Shown: one piece after another, positions 58,401 through 64,000 of the stretch
Position numbering within the stretch: the stretch's first letter is position 1
Layout of the letters: each line of letters starts with the position of its first letter
From: Saccharina japonica
Taxonomy: Eukaryota > Sar > Phaeophyceae > Laminariales > Laminariaceae
Assembly: GCA_008828725.1 (NCBI GenBank)
Contig: MEHQ01002926.1
Location: 26,338 to 90,337, forward strand
Reading direction: 5' to 3'
Length of the DNA: 64,000 nt
The notes under the pieces: generated by a model
Databases searched by the model: none
Seen by the model: the letters and a program-made list of their open reading frames with translations, nothing else
What the model was told of the DNA's origin: nothing
Translations under genes and position numbers: made by a program

Positions 58401-61400
58401 ACGGCCGGTTCTTCCCTCCAATACGGGGGGGGGGGGGGGGGGGGGTGTACTCATGTTGTGGGCACGGCCCGTAGTCATATGACCATAGACCTCGATCCCT
58501 ACAATGCTCGCGAACGGAGCGCGTTGGGTTTTCACCAACCAGGCCAGACATTGCTTGCACCAAGCGCGAAACCCGTGGGTATTGGCGCAGTCGACATGGA
58601 GGGTGAGCTGCATCCTGCTAAGAACCGCCTCTGAGGCGGACTTGCATATGGACGACAGCTTCAATGAGTTAATTTATTCCTGGTGTGGCCCTCTTCCGGA
58701 GACAGCAATGGGTTTTACTATTTAACTGCCTCGCGTACGCCCTTACCATATTAACACTACGTGGTACGACCATTCCCCTTGTGCGGGAGGCTACTCATGT
58801 GTTGCTTTCCTTAGTCATTTGACCATTGACCACGCATCCCTTTCGAGACGGAGCACCGTTCCTACTCCTAATAGAGACACCTTCAACATTTGGGCGCTCA
58901 TTACGTTGTTTCCACCCGATATTCATGCATGGCCATAGTCGTATGACTATAGACCCTCGCATCCCTACAATGCCGGGACGGAGCACGTTGTATTTTCACC
59001 GGTACTCGACATTCATGCATGGCCGCAGTCGTATGACTATAGACCCTCGCATCCCTACAATGCCGGGACGGAGCATGTCGGGTTTTCGCCGACCAGGCAG
59101 ACATTGCTAGTACCAAGCGCGAAGCACCGTGAAGTGTTCGTAGAGTCGCATGAAGGGTGAGCTGCATCCTACTAAGAACCGCTTGTGAGGCGGACTTGCA
59201 TATGGATGACAGCTTCAATGAGTTCGGTGGGGAGGGGGTAGTGCAACCGTGGGAGCGGAGGGGGATAGCACACCCGGGAATGGGGGCGCGGGTGGGGTGC
59301 GCTCATGTCATAAATGGCCGTAGTTGTGTGGCTGTAGACCCTCGCATCCTTACAATGCCGGGACCGAGCATGCCGGGACGGAGCATGCCGGGTCTTCACC
59401 GACCAGGATAGTGCGGCCGAGGGAGCGGGGTGGTGCAGCCGACGAGGCGCAGCCGTGGGAACGGGGGTCGGGGAGTGGGTAGCAGTGTATTGTTGAGATC
59501 ATTTATTTGACGTGTTAGGAGGCCGGCGAACGGTAGCGCGGTGGCGTGTTGTAGGTGGGCGTGCAAGTAGACCTTGCGCGGGCTCCAAGCTGTCCGTTTT
59601 TGTGTCGCAATGCGCTTTGGGGGCGGGGGGAGGGCTGTCCACTATTTTGAGTATTATGCAGTCCTTGACTCGCGCTGTGGTTGTTGCTCCGGGTGATCCC
59701 AAGCCTTTAGACCGGAATGCCGGGAAAATACGAAAATTCGGTGTCAAGTGCCACGCACGCCTGGTCTAGACACAGCTTACCCCCCGCACCAAGCTGCGCT
59801 TTCCGATGTTGGCTTCGCAGCGGACAGTTTGAACCGATCGAAAGTAACGGTAAGGGCCAATGGGAAAACACCGTTCGCCGCGAACGATTACTTTTCGCCC
59901 GGCCCGCGCCCCCCGTAGAACAACCTCTTCCCTATTCTGGGGCCTTCTGTATACTGGCCGGGCGCGAGCGGGCGAAACGAAACGCCCGATGAAGTCGTCG
60001 CGCCTACTCTGCGGCAGACTGCGATGGAGGTCGTGATTTCTTTCGGTGCTTCCCAAAGGGTTGGGATGATCGGTTTTTCTGTTGCTCGCATTCGTTTTGG
60101 CGAGATGCGACGCGTTCCCCCGTCGGTTTTGACTTCATGTTCTCCGCTGCTGACGGTCGCCCCCAGCGGGTCAGCCGACCCGTACCATAAATCGCATCAC
60201 GGTGCAACATCTGCCGCACCATACCCACCGATTTTCCCTCCCCTGTACCCCCCCCTCGCGCTCCGTCTCGAAAGAGATGCGTAGTCAATTGCCAAACGAC
60301 TAAGGCAAGCAACAAATTAATACGCCCCCTCCCCCCGCCTCCAAGCGATGTCTGCCTGGGCGGTGAAAACCGGACGTGCTCCGTCCCGGCATTGTAGAGA
60401 TGCGACGGTGTATGGTCACACCTACTACGCCCATACATGACAATTAATATAGCCCCGCCCCTTCCCCGATCTTCACTTGATTTCTTTCCTCCGTGTTTTT
60501 TCTGTTGACCAACATCTCGCCCCATTTATTTCGGCGTATCGTTTGATAGGACTACGACGTCGGAAGCTTGCCCGTCAAGCAGCGAGACTCAACCGCCTGG
60601 TTTGCAAGGGCCGCGTCGAAGGGATCGGCGGGACTACCGGTCGGGGTTCAGGTGAGGATAACCCCTTGTGTATTCAACAAACCTGCTTTCCGCGTGGAAC
60701 CCCTTGGTAGAAGGGTGTGTTAGGTTAGGCCGGCTGGGAGTTCAAGAGAGCGAAGAACATTACAACAGGGTGCGCAGCTGAAAAACATTACGCTCGAGTT
60801 GGGCGTTTTGGTTTGGTTTCTTGCGTTGAGCTATATTCATATGAATACTTCCTTGTCCGTGTACTGCTGTAGATCTACTGTATATGCATGGTGTGCTTTA
60901 TCCAGGCGTTTCTGTACGTTGAACGGCATTATTTTTGTGCTTCCGAGCAGGTTCCGTGTCGCGGAGGATTTGCTATTTATTTTTGTCTCTCCATGTGCCG
61001 TAATTTTGCTGGGGCTGCCTCTGACCGCCCATATGGCTGTCGCTTTAAACAACGTTTCTCGACTGCTCACCCGGGTCGGCTTGACGTAGACGTAGGCGTT
61101 CATGCATCGCACGCCTCTCGTTGATTTTCGGCATCCAAGCAATACGTACACACAGGAATCCAAGCAATACACTGATTATAAGCGGTAATCTACTAGCCAG
61201 GCCTGGGTAATCAAGAACCTTTGTTACATCCCGGAACAATTGTTCATGCTGGGAATCGAACCCCACGCACATCATGCTCAGAAACGGAACGGTCTACCCG
61301 CCAACCTAGCGCTTGCTTCGGCACTGTTTTTCCCTGCTAGACACTATTGTTCGCACCCGCGCAAGGGCTACTTGTAACGCGTGCAGGTAGGAGTTGGAGC

Positions 61401-61575
61401 CCACCTCCCTCATCTCACCCCCGCCTCCCACGCGCGCCCTCATCCATTGTTGCTGCGTGTGCGCGACACGCAGGTGATGACAACGCCCTTCAAGGAGGAG
61501 CTCACTCTGCACGTCATGAGGGAGGTGGAACGAGCCGTCGAGTTTGTCGCCGTACCGAACGCGGCTGGATTGTGA
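33087..61575 (+). CDS. FAAH: FAAH-like amidase (whole gene; exons 2-5 and 7 duplicated in assembly, one segment not found)
   Basis: Fatty-acid amide hydrolases are membrane amidase-signature enzymes that cleave N-acylethanolamines and related lipid amides. Exons in phase: 33087-33344, 35284-35604, 35989-36113, 38012-38252, 38656-38838, 46364-46498, 50567-50763, then a missing stretch, 60550-60651, 61474-61575 (TGA). Exon 1 gives an N-terminal hydrophobic helix (residues about 17-44), as in mammalian FAAH. The Ser-cisSer-Lys triad is complete: Lys185 (SVKDS), Ser261 (GGSSGGE), Ser285 ([11 protein letters not shown]). The end [28 protein letters not shown] matches the FAAH C-terminus (GLPVAVQCVALPWQEEL type). 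About 90-110 residues expected between exon 7 and the exon at 60550 (LLxP...YNxLDxPAG region) are not visible, and CDC14 exons occupy part of that interval. Confidence 0.8.
33630..34095. repeat. TACTCCGAGTA palindromic minisatellite, copy 1
   Basis: About 10-12 degenerate units of roughly 40 nt, each with the near-perfect palindrome TACTCCGAGTA, often with CGAACCCCGAAA or GTATC spacers. In FAAH intron 1. Confidence 0.85.
34935..35160 (+). mobile_element. SINE-like element
   Basis: GCTGTCATCCATATGCAATA, CCTCACAAGCGGTTGTTAGC, AGGATGCAGCTCGCCCTTCA, GCGCTTGGTGCAAGAAATGT, GGTGAAAACCCGACGTGC, GGGATGCGAGGGTCTGTGG, CATGCATGACATGGGTACAA, CCCCC. FAAH intron 1. Second-haplotype copy at 41892-42117. Confidence 0.88.
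35165..35255 (+). mobile_element. LINE tail fused behind a SINE-like element
   Basis: Starts TCTATTAGGCGTAGGAACGA (a LINE 3' position) right after the SINE C-tract, then GGGGTGCGTGGTCAATGGTC, AAATGACTAAGGCAAGC and GTACA with C-tract, ending about 30 bases before FAAH exon 2. Copy at 42122-42212. Confidence 0.85.
35284..35604 (+). CDS. FAAH: FAAH exon 2 (catalytic Lys), copy 1
   Basis: 107 codons: [35 protein letters not shown] and [18 protein letters not shown]. The SVKDS lysine is the general base of amidase-signature enzymes. Acceptor CACAG, donor GCG/GTGAGC. A Gly/Ser-rich insert ([16 protein letters not shown]) sits before the lysine. Confidence 0.88.
35989..36113 (+). CDS. FAAH: FAAH exon 3, copy 1
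   Basis: [41 protein letters not shown]. The [14 protein letters not shown] block is a hallmark of FAAHs. Acceptor CCAATAG, donor CT/GTGAGA (phase 2). Confidence 0.88.
36114..37054. other. FAAH intron 3, left part
   Basis: Contains ACGC/ACGCACGC and GTGC/GTGTGT microsatellites (36205-36350) and a C-tract at 36860. No exon. ORFs here are low complexity. Confidence 0.6.
37055..37440 (+). mobile_element. SINE-like element, longest copy
   Basis: About 375 nt. It begins near GCTCCGCACAAGGGGGATGA, TCGTATCACGTAGTG, continues through GGCCACACCAGATATAAAAT, CTCATTGAAGCTGTCATCC and the shared body, and ends CATGCATGAAAATGAGGTGC plus a long C-tract. The same 5' part appears on the minus strand at 58680-58795, which fixes the 5' boundary. 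No clear tRNA A/B boxes. In FAAH intron 3; counterpart at about 44010-44365. Confidence 0.85.
37735..37985 (+). mobile_element. Two further SINE-like 3' parts
   Basis: 37735-37810 carries only GCATTGTAGGGATGCGAGGG to GACATGGGTACACC plus C-tract; 37858-37985 carries GCTAGCAATGTCTGCCTGG to CATGCATGAAAATGAAGCAC and C-tract. Both lie just upstream of FAAH exon 4, stacked behind the longer element. Confidence 0.82.
38012..38252 (+). CDS. FAAH: FAAH exon 4 (amidase signature), copy 1
   Basis: Completes a Leu codon, then [80 protein letters not shown]. It carries the cis-Ser and the nucleophilic Ser. The donor is taken as GAG/GTGGGC because phase then fits exon 5; the open frame runs on a little further. 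Confidence 0.9.
38253..38655. other. FAAH intron 4
   Basis: T/G-rich donor-proximal DNA with a TGTTC/TGTTT run (38340-38395), then AT-rich DNA and a T-tract before the exon 5 acceptor. Nothing else seen. Confidence 0.6.
38656..38838 (+). CDS. FAAH: FAAH exon 5, copy 1
   Basis: 61 codons: [50 protein letters not shown] and [19 protein letters not shown] corresponds to the GPMARxVxDL block of amidases. Acceptor TTTCCAG after a T-tract, donor AAG/GTGTGA. Confidence 0.88.
39514..39771 (-). CDS. FAAH: FAAH exon 1, inverted copy
   Basis: Reverse complement of 33087-33344 inside a 554-bp block (about 39224-39777). Donor and start are intact, but no FAAH exon 2 follows on this strand, so it is an assembly by-product or a recent inverted duplication. 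Confidence 0.55.
40068..40325 (-). CDS. FAAH: FAAH exon 1, second inverted copy
   Basis: The 554-bp block is repeated head-to-tail at 39778-40331 with no visible difference. A perfect tandem of this kind is typical of an assembly-graph loop. Confidence 0.55.
40375..41050. repeat. TACTCCGAGTA palindromic minisatellite, copy 2 (longer)
   Basis: Same array as 33630-34095 in the second haplotype-like copy, with about 200 nt of extra units on the left that copy 1 lacks. Confidence 0.85.
41892..42212 (+). mobile_element. SINE-like plus LINE-tail composite, copy 2
   Basis: Haplotype-like counterpart of 34935-35255 with the same internal SINE/LINE junction. Confidence 0.85.
42241..42561 (+). CDS. 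FAAH: FAAH exon 2, copy 2
   Basis: Protein identical to 35284-35604. The surrounding intron carries SNPs, as expected of a second haplotype or very recent duplicate. Confidence 0.85.
42946..43070 (+). CDS. FAAH: FAAH exon 3, copy 2
   Basis: Same sequence and splice sites as 35989-36113. Confidence 0.85.
44010..44900 (+). mobile_element. SINE-like train, copy 2
   Basis: Counterpart of 37055-37985. The first element and the interval to 44715 show many small indels versus copy 1; the last element (44768-44895) is clean. Confidence 0.78.
44934..45174 (+). CDS. FAAH: FAAH exon 4, copy 2
   Basis: Same as 38012-38252 apart from a silent G-to-A in the GGS codons (GGCGGGTCC versus GGCGGATCC). The catalytic serines are kept. 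Confidence 0.87.
45588..45770 (+). CDS. FAAH: FAAH exon 5, copy 2
   Basis: Same as 38656-38838 with a silent T-to-C (CCGGTT to CCGGTC). It is followed in order by exon 6 at 46364, so copy 2 is in the natural context. Confidence 0.87.
45771..46363. other. FAAH intron 5
   Basis: Two partial repeats of a GTCGAACCCCC plus CAACT-TTCTC unit (46156-46215 and 46300-46350) and paired CTACCACTACTAAG words at 46262-46297. No exon. Confidence 0.55.
46364..46498 (+). CDS. FAAH: FAAH exon 6
   Basis: 45 codons: [45 protein letters not shown]. Matches the KVGYYxTDxxFxPxPAVxRAV region of FAAH. Acceptor GTTTCAG, donor GAG/GTACGA, phase 0. Single copy. Confidence 0.88.
47800..47945. repeat. Polypurine GGGA/GGA tract
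   Basis: More than 130 nt of almost pure purine (GGGAGGGAGG type), able to form triplex or G-quadruplex structures. The partner copy is at 49640-49800. Confidence 0.8.
48300..48485. repeat. AAGGCATGCCTT palindromic array, noisy copy
   Basis: Repeats of TTATTGATAAGGC and GCATGCCTCATATGGCAAGC. The cleaner version lies at 50130-50345. Confidence 0.75.
48706..48901 (+). CDS. FAAH: FAAH exon 7, indel-rich copy
   Basis: Same exon as 50567-50763 but with many one-base insertions and deletions (for example CGAGCGTTGTATACGGGCAG), so no frame stays open. The whole 47.5-49.2-kb block has this noise, pointing to unpolished reads rather than pseudogene decay. Confidence 0.7.
49197..49221. other. Assembly gap (25 N)
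   Basis: Joins the noisy and the clean copies of the FAAH exon 7 region. Single ambiguous bases also occur at 4694, 52254 and 53649. Confidence 1.
50130..50345. repeat. AAGGCATGCCTT palindromic array, clean copy
   Basis: About eight units of GATAAGGC(A/G)TGCC with TTATTGATAAGG spacers and three GCCTCATATGGCAAGC boxes; each unit contains a 6-10 bp palindrome. Confidence 0.8.
50567..50763 (+). CDS. FAAH: FAAH exon 7, clean copy
   Basis: [65 protein letters not shown]. Fits the LYYxxxxADG...LKGE region of FAAH followed by the hydrophobic membrane-facing helices. Acceptor CCCCCAG, donor GG/GTAAGA (phase 2). Confidence 0.85.
50764..51349. other. Junction interval between FAAH exon 7 and CDC14 exon
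   Basis: 586 nt in which both a FAAH continuation and a CDC14 N-terminal half would be expected; neither is visible. Pyrimidine-rich from 51060 on with C-tracts before the CDC14 acceptor. Confidence 0.5.
51350..51535 (+). CDS. CDC14: CDC14-like dual-specificity phosphatase, P-loop exon (partial)
   Basis: CDC14 phosphatases reverse CDK phosphorylation at mitotic exit and act in cilia. 62 codons: [60 protein letters not shown]. This is the CDC14 signature starting inside the CX5R loop (HCK/AGLGRTG), so the catalytic Cys lies on the preceding exon. Acceptor TACACAG, donor CGG/GTACGT, phase 0. No upstream CDC14 exon (about 250-300 residues) is found on either strand nearby. Either the piece is a gene fragment inside a FAAH intron, or the assembly joined two loci between 50764 and 51350. 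Confidence 0.85.
51536..52177. other. Intron of the CDC14-like gene
   Basis: AT-richer DNA, no exon. Its sequence has no tandem structure. ATTTAACGATTTC and TTTAATCGGGGTACCCC look like diverged inverted words. Confidence 0.5.
52178..53038 (+). CDS. CDC14: CDC14-like phosphatase, C-terminal low-complexity exon
   Basis: Open from the acceptor CCACAG (or three bases later, CAGCAG) to TAA at 53036, phase 0 with the previous exon. Encodes about 286 residues rich in Ala, Gln, Ser, Gly and Arg with poly-Ala (about 52293-52330, 52765-52820) and poly-Gln (52480-52503) tracts. CDC14 C-terminal tails are known to be disordered and variable. One N at 52254. That it belongs to CDC14 rests on phase, distance and the open frame through 860 nt of GC-rich DNA. 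Confidence 0.6.
   Translation, partial: QASQDAQGGGLNHHHQPTDSTDASGXNIVGVLTGGGRGTAAAAAAAAAAAAAERETKLRRTIGAGGAIPHAGTASTRGAWDPSSSSLLPSTSSPLSPTRGAQQQQQQQQPLGLLAAERATDVLCQHLARLGKDQGGAAGGVGEFDRATMRRARQTATRRATAPPPPANPLLQSGVHPTAVRPLVFDAAGKRTPKTTAAAAAAVAAAAAAAAAAAGGGGGFSSQRPNCTSPTLRRGGTLDVLREDAAGGGERGGAVGATNNPAGGLASNRGSRGGDAGGRKCRRFCK
53039..54000. other. Region with two diverged ~150-bp repeats
   Basis: No gene recognised. 53650-53830 and 53835-53990 share CAGAGC(G/T)CAG, GTGCGACGAGAGACACAGC / GTGCAACGACACGCCGTCTC and CTCTTTCC followed by AGAGAGCGG, so they look like one old duplicated unit. Four GGCC repeats at 53659-53677. Confidence 0.5.
54000..54945. repeat. GGGCAGTAGCCCCGGCAAG minisatellite
   Basis: About 28-30 degenerate units of 28-36 nt, core TTGGGCAATAGCCCC followed by GGCAAGA or a CATAAGCGTTTA variant. 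A higher-order repeat of about 130 nt is visible at 54520-54760. Confidence 0.9.
55005..55745. repeat. CGGTCTTAAAACCG hairpin-bearing tandem array
   Basis: About 11 units of 55-75 nt: GTGTGTGCGTAAGTAAG, TTATATCGGTCTTAAAACCG, CCAAAGCATATGCACGC. The CGGT(C/A)TTTAAAACCG core is a self-complementary hairpin conserved in nearly every unit while the spacers vary. Confidence 0.9.
56061..56400. repeat. 98-bp exact tandem pair and TATCGATA-type array
   Basis: 56061-56158 is repeated without change at 56159-56256. It is followed by three units of TACGATATGTATCGATACTT, CGATATATCGGAACTTTTGA. Related words occur from 55890. Confidence 0.88.
56455..56870. repeat. Degenerate ~120-bp tandem repeat (4 units)
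   Basis: Each unit has ACCTTA-x-ACAGCTCGGCGGTGTATT, GGGGTTTCCAGGCGTTGCAT, GGCGTT and CCTATGAATAGTATAAG. The units differ strongly, so the array is old. Confidence 0.8.
56871..58430. other. Region without recognised gene
   Basis: Contains a GACGACGCCAAATGTGG duplication (57147-57195), GGTCGGTCGG words at 57010, and an open frame 57863-58240 (125 codons) without known motifs. Related GATACCG/CGGTATACC words occur at 57890-58005. FAAH missing exon(s) were searched for here and not found. Confidence 0.5.
58435..58795 (-). mobile_element. SINE-like element, near full length
   Basis: Sense strand (right to left): CCGCACAAGGGGAATGGTCG, TACCACGTAGTG, GGCCACACCAGGAATAAATT, CTCATTGAAGCTGTCGTCC, the GGTGAAAACCCAACGCGCTC body and a tail with GAGTACACC plus a C-tract of about 22. 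This independent copy confirms the 5' end and about 360-nt length. Confidence 0.85.
58796..58915 (-). mobile_element. LINE 3' fragment fused to SINE-like element
   Basis: LINE tail from AGTAGCC (sense end) back to GGAAACAACGTAATGAGC. At 58915 it joins a SINE-like 3' end (CATGCATGAATATCGGGTGG on the sense strand) without a C-tract, making a SINE-LINE chimera. Confidence 0.82.
58916..59225 (-). mobile_element. SINE-like element with duplicated 3' end
   Basis: The body (AGCTGTCATCCATATGCAAG to CATGCATGAATGTCGAGTAC, 59008-59225) is followed by a second copy of the last ~85 nt (58916-58998). The LINE fragment continues directly from the second end. Confidence 0.82.
59298..59410 (-). mobile_element. 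SINE-like element, short 3' part
   Basis: Sense strand CCTGGTCGGTGAAGACCCGG, CATGCTCCGTCCCGGCATGC (with an internal 15-nt duplication), GGATGCGAGGGTCTACAGCC, and a tail ending GAGCGCACCCC. Confidence 0.75.
60262..60460 (+). mobile_element. LINE tail followed by SINE-like 3' part
   Basis: 60262-60330: CTCCGTCTCGAAAGAGATGC to CAACAAATTAATACG and C-rich DNA. 60345-60460: CGATGTCTGCCTGGGCGGTG, GACGTGCTCCGTCCCGGC to CATACATGACAATTAATATA and C-rich DNA. Again a tail lies directly behind another tail's C-tract, 90 bp before a FAAH exon. Confidence 0.8.
60550..60651 (+). CDS. FAAH: FAAH penultimate exon
   Basis: 34 codons: [34 protein letters not shown]. The final AGLPVGVQ is the conserved FAAH block just before the C-terminal helix. 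Acceptor TGATAG, donor CAG/GTGAGG, phase 0, joining the last exon directly. Confidence 0.8.
60652..61473. other. Last FAAH intron
   Basis: No exon. Carries the tRNA-like B-box sequence at 61247-61335 and a GCAATACA-type duplication (AATCCAAGCAATACACT / GGCATCCAAGCAATACG) at 61130-61172. Confidence 0.5.
61247..61335 (-). other. tRNA-like remnant (B-box)
   Basis: Minus strand reads GCGCTAGGTTGGCGGGTAGA, CCGTTCC and GTGGGGTTCGATTCCCAGC. GGTTCGATTCC is a perfect pol III B box, and GGT/ACC can pair as a D stem 40-50 nt upstream. The acceptor stem does not pair and no convincing anticodon arm is seen, so a tRNA-derived SINE relic or decayed tRNA is more likely than a working gene. Confidence 0.3.
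61474..61575 (+). CDS. FAAH: FAAH last exon
   Basis: [40 protein letters not shown]-x-MREVE is the C-terminal signature of FAAH. Acceptor CACGCAG. Confidence 0.82.
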   Translation: MMTTPFKEELTLHVMREVERAVEFVAVPNAAGL

Positions 61576-64000
61576 TTCGTGGGGGGGAATCGCGCAACCG
61601 CATCAGCAGGGTTTTTGTCCGACCGGAAGTGGCCTTTTTTTATTTTGTCCTCCTGCAAGAAAGTCTTCGACTCTGTGTTTCAATTTATAGTGTATCCCCG
61701 CAATATAGGTGCCGTTGTTAAGAGGATTGTTGGGAAACTTCCAACAAACATTATTAATGGTAATATATACAGCGGACTGTTTTTTGTTGCGCTCCGGGCA
61801 CGTAGCGGTTGCGGTATGTACACCGAAAGTTCATGCTCTCGTCCGACCGAGCGATGTATGTATGTACCACCACCATGGCGGTGAAAACCGTCTGCTGCCG
61901 TCTGCTGCCGTATATGTACTCAGCTGATTTTGAGTGTTGGGTGCGACGCTGCAAGGCGACGACTTGTTTTTTAGTCGAATAAAGGGCACACGGAAGAAGA
62001 GATCGCGGCAGAGATGGGCAGTAACAGCCGCGACACAGCAGCAGCAGCAGCAGCAGAAGCAGCCAAGAGTAACCTTGCCTCGCCGCGGTAGAAGCCGTGA
62101 CGCGCGCGCGCCGCGTGGGCGTTGTCGCTATTTAACCCGCAACGCGAGACACGAGGCAACGAGGCTATTGCTGACTTGCGCCGTAATTTTTCGGTCACTG
62201 GTGCGCTTGCTTTATACGCCAACGGATGGGTCAAAACCGCAGGCGGCTGTTTGCGCGGGTGTGTTTAGGGCGCGCTGTGGTTGTTTCGGATTTCTATCTA
62301 TATAATACGAGTAATAATAATGGTCGGTTGCAAGAAAATTGTTTGTAACCGAATTATTTCTTAGTTTTTCGATTTAGGTGCATGGCGCGCGAGCGTTTGC
62401 GGGCCAGCCTACGAGGAATCAACGCGAATTGGTACGTAAGAGACGGGACGCACCACGTGAACAGTAGTGCGACAGTTAAGGTGGCTGCAGTTGTTTCGCG
62501 TCCCAGGGTGTCTTGTGTGGCGGGAAGTAGTGTCGTGTATTACGGCGCGGTGGGCTGCTGCTGCTGCTGCTGCTAAAATCGCACTAATTACCAACTTTGG
62601 GTGGACAGCGTAGCCGTTCATGCCAGCCAGCAGCCCCCCCCCCCCTCCCCCAATAGAGCGGTGCCCCGTCTCGAAAAGGATGCGTGGCCAATGCGCATAT
62701 GCCTTTGAGGCAAGCAACAAATGAGAACGCCCCCTTCCCGTCGTCACCTTTGAAGTTACATTGAGCTTTAAACTGCAGGGGGCCTGTCGGTGCGATAGCA
62801 GCGGTCTACCAACCGTGCGCCCATCTAGGTACACCCCGTTCGTTGTAACCGAGGGCGTAACTTCCGCTTTCGCATGTAATGTTGGGAGAACACGTCTTGC
62901 CTGCGCCAGTCTGTTTGCGCCTGGGTATGTATTTAATCTCAGGCGACCATTTGGTTTTGTTTGCGCCTGGGTATGTCGTTAATCTCAGGCAACCGTTTGG
63001 TTTTGTTTTCGTAAAGCAGGTTGATAGGGCAGTGAGTGACATCCCAGCTGCTGGTTTGCCAAAGCGGGTGATTCGAGAGTTGTTAAAAAATGCATACAAA
63101 ACGAATATCACACTACCAATACACTACCAAATCGTTACGACCTCTATGGGAACCAGGTATTACTGCGACCACAGCAATGAGGAGTGCGGCCTTATCAACC
63201 CTCTATGTTTGTGCGATCGCGCAGCTTGTACGGGCAGTATCACGCCGGGCGTGTGTCAAACAACTCCTTGGGGTGTTGCTCAGGGCCGTTATTATCGAAG
63301 GACGTTTTGTCCTAAAATTCCATATTTTCCACGTCTTTTTCGTGCATTTTTTTTTTATATTTCCAGATTTTCCTATTTCCCCCCCCCCAAATATGTAAAC
63401 TTTTAACTTTTACCTCCCTGATATTTTTCACTTCGTTAAATGTCACAAATCGTGGCAGAACGCCTCCGGATCTTGATAATGTTTTTCAATTTTTCCAAAA
63501 GTTGGAAATTCTGGAGAAAAACTCTCCGATGATAAAAAGGTTGTTAGACACTAAACGCGTAATCCTCCAACCCAGCAGCAGCCGAGGCTGCCCCGCGTGG
63601 CCGATGGTGCTGCAATCGTCATTTATTGCGGGGGGGGGCTATAATTGTAATCATAAACAAAGGGAGATAAATGTTTTTTTGGGGTACATCGTGGGTTCTG
63701 ATTACTACTGTTTACTACATTAGCCCACCTCAGAATAGTTTCGTCTCTTTTTACGCCCGAAGAAGCCTTAAGTCGCAGGATAAGACAGAAAATACACTTA
63801 TTAATAGTGCCCGAGGACATTATGTTGAGCTCGAGACAAAGTGCAACGCGCGCCGAAACATGACTCATTTTCAAATGCAGTGATACGAGCAGAACGTCAA
63901 CAAAACGTACACATTCATTCGTGAAGCTCGATGCAAACGAACGCCAACAGCAGTGCATTTTTGTGATGGAAATCCAGTTTTTGTTTCATGTTTTTTTTTT
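61576..64000. other. FAAH 3' flank, no recognised gene
   Basis: Contains CAG repeats (62036-62058), a CTG run (62557-62574), a 57-nt imperfect direct duplication (GCGCCTGGGTATGT, TTAATCTCAGGC; 62919-62945 and 62966-62990), a T-tract near 63347 and short C-tracts. Open frames up to 175 codons show no motifs. Confidence 0.5.
62660..62745 (+). mobile_element. LINE tail, diverged
   Basis: GTGCCCCGTCTCGAAAAGGA, TGCGTGGCCAATGCG, GAGGCAAGCAACAAATGAGA, ACG and C-tract, again just behind a C-tract (62636-62646). Confidence 0.75.

Noticed and set aside
60004-60525. 173-codon minus-strand open frame
   Set aside because: It crosses a SINE-like part and a LINE tail in antisense and shows no motif.

Overview
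The window is nuclear DNA of a photosynthetic eukaryote with a secondary, red-derived plastid, most likely a heterokont (brown-algal/xanthophyte-like) alga. The best evidence is a split triosephosphate isomerase (TPI) gene. Its first exon encodes a signal peptide followed by an Ala-Phe cleavage motif, the bipartite presequence typical of such plastids. Long introns, balanced GC, many microsatellites and C/G homopolymers, and a non-LTR retrotransposon fit this. The species cannot be named from the sequence.

Layout: (1) 838-1451, minus strand: first recognisable exon of a PLK4/SAK centriole-duplication kinase. (2) 2.0-24.8 kb, minus strand: the plastid TPI gene. All nine exons can be found and their phases join into a 296-residue product, but exon 5 occurs twice, exon 6 four times and exons 7-9 twice, once inverted. 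The region is a near-palindrome (2012-8234 / 8256-14126) followed by two direct copies (14.1-17.4 and 18.2-21.5 kb). A perfect Tn5/Nextera mosaic end at 17437-17455 shows at least one join is artificial. (3) 24.8-28.6 kb: no recognised gene, with one unexplained coding-like patch. (4) 28.6-31.8 kb, minus strand: the longest copy of a LINE with a 61-nt poly-C 3' tail. (5) 33.1-61.6 kb, plus strand: a fatty-acid-amide-hydrolase-like amidase (FAAH). Exon 1 appears three times (two inverted) and exons 2-5 twice with SNPs, as if two haplotypes were laid end to end. Exon 7 occurs once cleanly and once in an indel-rich, unpolished-looking form. The segment joining exon 7 to the last two exons was not found; in its place lie the C-terminal exons of a CDC14 phosphatase (51350-53038). 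(6) 53-57 kb is a dense set of tandem arrays; 58.4-60.5 kb is a SINE/LINE-tail cluster.

The biological highlight is a retrotransposon pair. The LINE and a SINE-like family of about 370 bp share their last ~70 nt and end in GAGTAC(A/G) plus a C-tract instead of poly-A. Copies stack head-to-tail behind earlier C-tracts, and some are direct SINE-LINE chimeras. This suggests a poly-C-tailed LINE driving a SINE, with old C/G tracts serving as landing sites. No retrovirus, LTR element or other virus-like fossil was recognised.
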